Made by a program: the position numbers and the translations under genes
The notes under the pieces: generated by a model
What the model was told of the DNA's origin: nothing
Seen by the model: only the letters and a program-made list of their open reading frames with translations
Database searches by the model: none
Shown here: positions 39,748-39,865 of the stretch, piece by piece
How positions within the stretch are numbered: the stretch's first letter is position 1
How the letters are laid out: every line of letters begins with the position of its first letter
Assembly: GCA_016209035.1 (NCBI GenBank)
Contig: JACQWX010000033.1
Coordinates: 35,598 to 75,462, forward strand
DNA: 39,865 nt
Direction of reading: 5' to 3'
Source: Elusimicrobiota bacterium
Lineage (GTDB): Bacteria > Elusimicrobiota > Elusimicrobia > UBA1565 > UBA9628

Positions 39748-39865
39748 TACCCCCGGCGATGAATTCGCAGCGGGTTCTTGCGTGAAAAAATGCTAGAGTC
39801 TGTCCACATTACGCCGAGTATTTCCTCCCCTTGGACATTGACAGGACCCTGGGGAGAGCGGCAGG
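39748..39865 (+). other. end of window: possible promoter region
   Basis: This 118-base stretch has no recognisable gene. TGCTAGAGT (39791-39799) resembles an extended -10 box, and a consensus TTGACA (39838-39843) may be the -35 of a promoter whose -10 lies beyond the edge. An open frame from an ATG at 39790 runs off the window but shows nothing familiar. Confidence 0.3.

Noticed and set aside
39790..39865. Start of a further gene at the right edge
   Set aside because: The frame is short, has no ribosome site and no familiar sequence; the DNA looks more like a promoter region.

Overview
The window reads as chromosomal DNA of a high-GC Gram-negative (diderm) bacterium. It carries an Mla-type lipid transport operon, several signal-peptide and beta-barrel proteins, a monofunctional peptidoglycan glycosyltransferase and many TPR proteins. 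The gene mix makes me suspect the Elusimicrobiota lineage, but that is an inference and no marker here proves it. There are no rRNA or tRNA genes, no CRISPR array, no transposase and no phage genes. No stretch longer than 300 bases lacks a gene.

Layout. 1-960: tail of an unknown gene and an exported TPR protein. 983-4201: the classic rpsF-ssb-rpsR-rplI-dnaB operon, with a promoter and a leader hairpin. 4232-9949: alr and an MCE/Mla lipid transporter operon (mlaE, mlaF, mlaD). It is split between mlaE and mlaF by a more AT-rich two-gene island: a beta-class DNA methyltransferase and a probable PD-(D/E)XK restriction enzyme. 9977-16068: a frameshifted lipoprotein gene, radA, a PIN-TRAM membrane protein, an exported WD40-TPR protein and rtcB. 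16077-21250: an exported protein built from a 20-residue NHSPV repeat, phosphofructokinase, a methyltransferase, and two related outer-membrane barrels flanking a proline-rich membrane-anchored protein. 21273-27254: flavin reductase-like protein, YgiQ-type radical SAM protein, a glycine-zipper protein, an S41-like peptidase, a truncated metallophosphoesterase and threonine dehydrogenase. 27235-34353: a surface/envelope group with an SGNH-TPR membrane protein, a secreted endonuclease I, and a multi-TM GT-C-like protein with a TPR tail. 34350-38047: a three-subunit xanthine-dehydrogenase-family molybdoenzyme. 38111-39747: a Phd/VapC toxin-antitoxin pair and mtgA.

The more unusual signals lie between and across genes. 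(1) A palindromic element of about 55 bp occurs four times (7711, 8561, 35214, 35763), each time just before a start codon; in three copies the hairpin arm carries a GGGGAGG Shine-Dalgarno. (2) A 73-bp repeat, identical at 69 positions, lies inside radA and inside an unrelated gene read on the other strand. (3) Perfect palindromes sit inside coding sequence (37611, 13228) and across the stop codons of convergent genes (18098, 21763). (4) Many monocistronic genes have a -10 box placed so that the transcript should begin at or within a base or two of the start codon, which points to widespread leaderless mRNAs; operon-internal genes instead use Shine-Dalgarno sites, often beside a hairpin.

All functions are read from motifs and remembered family features; no database search was possible.
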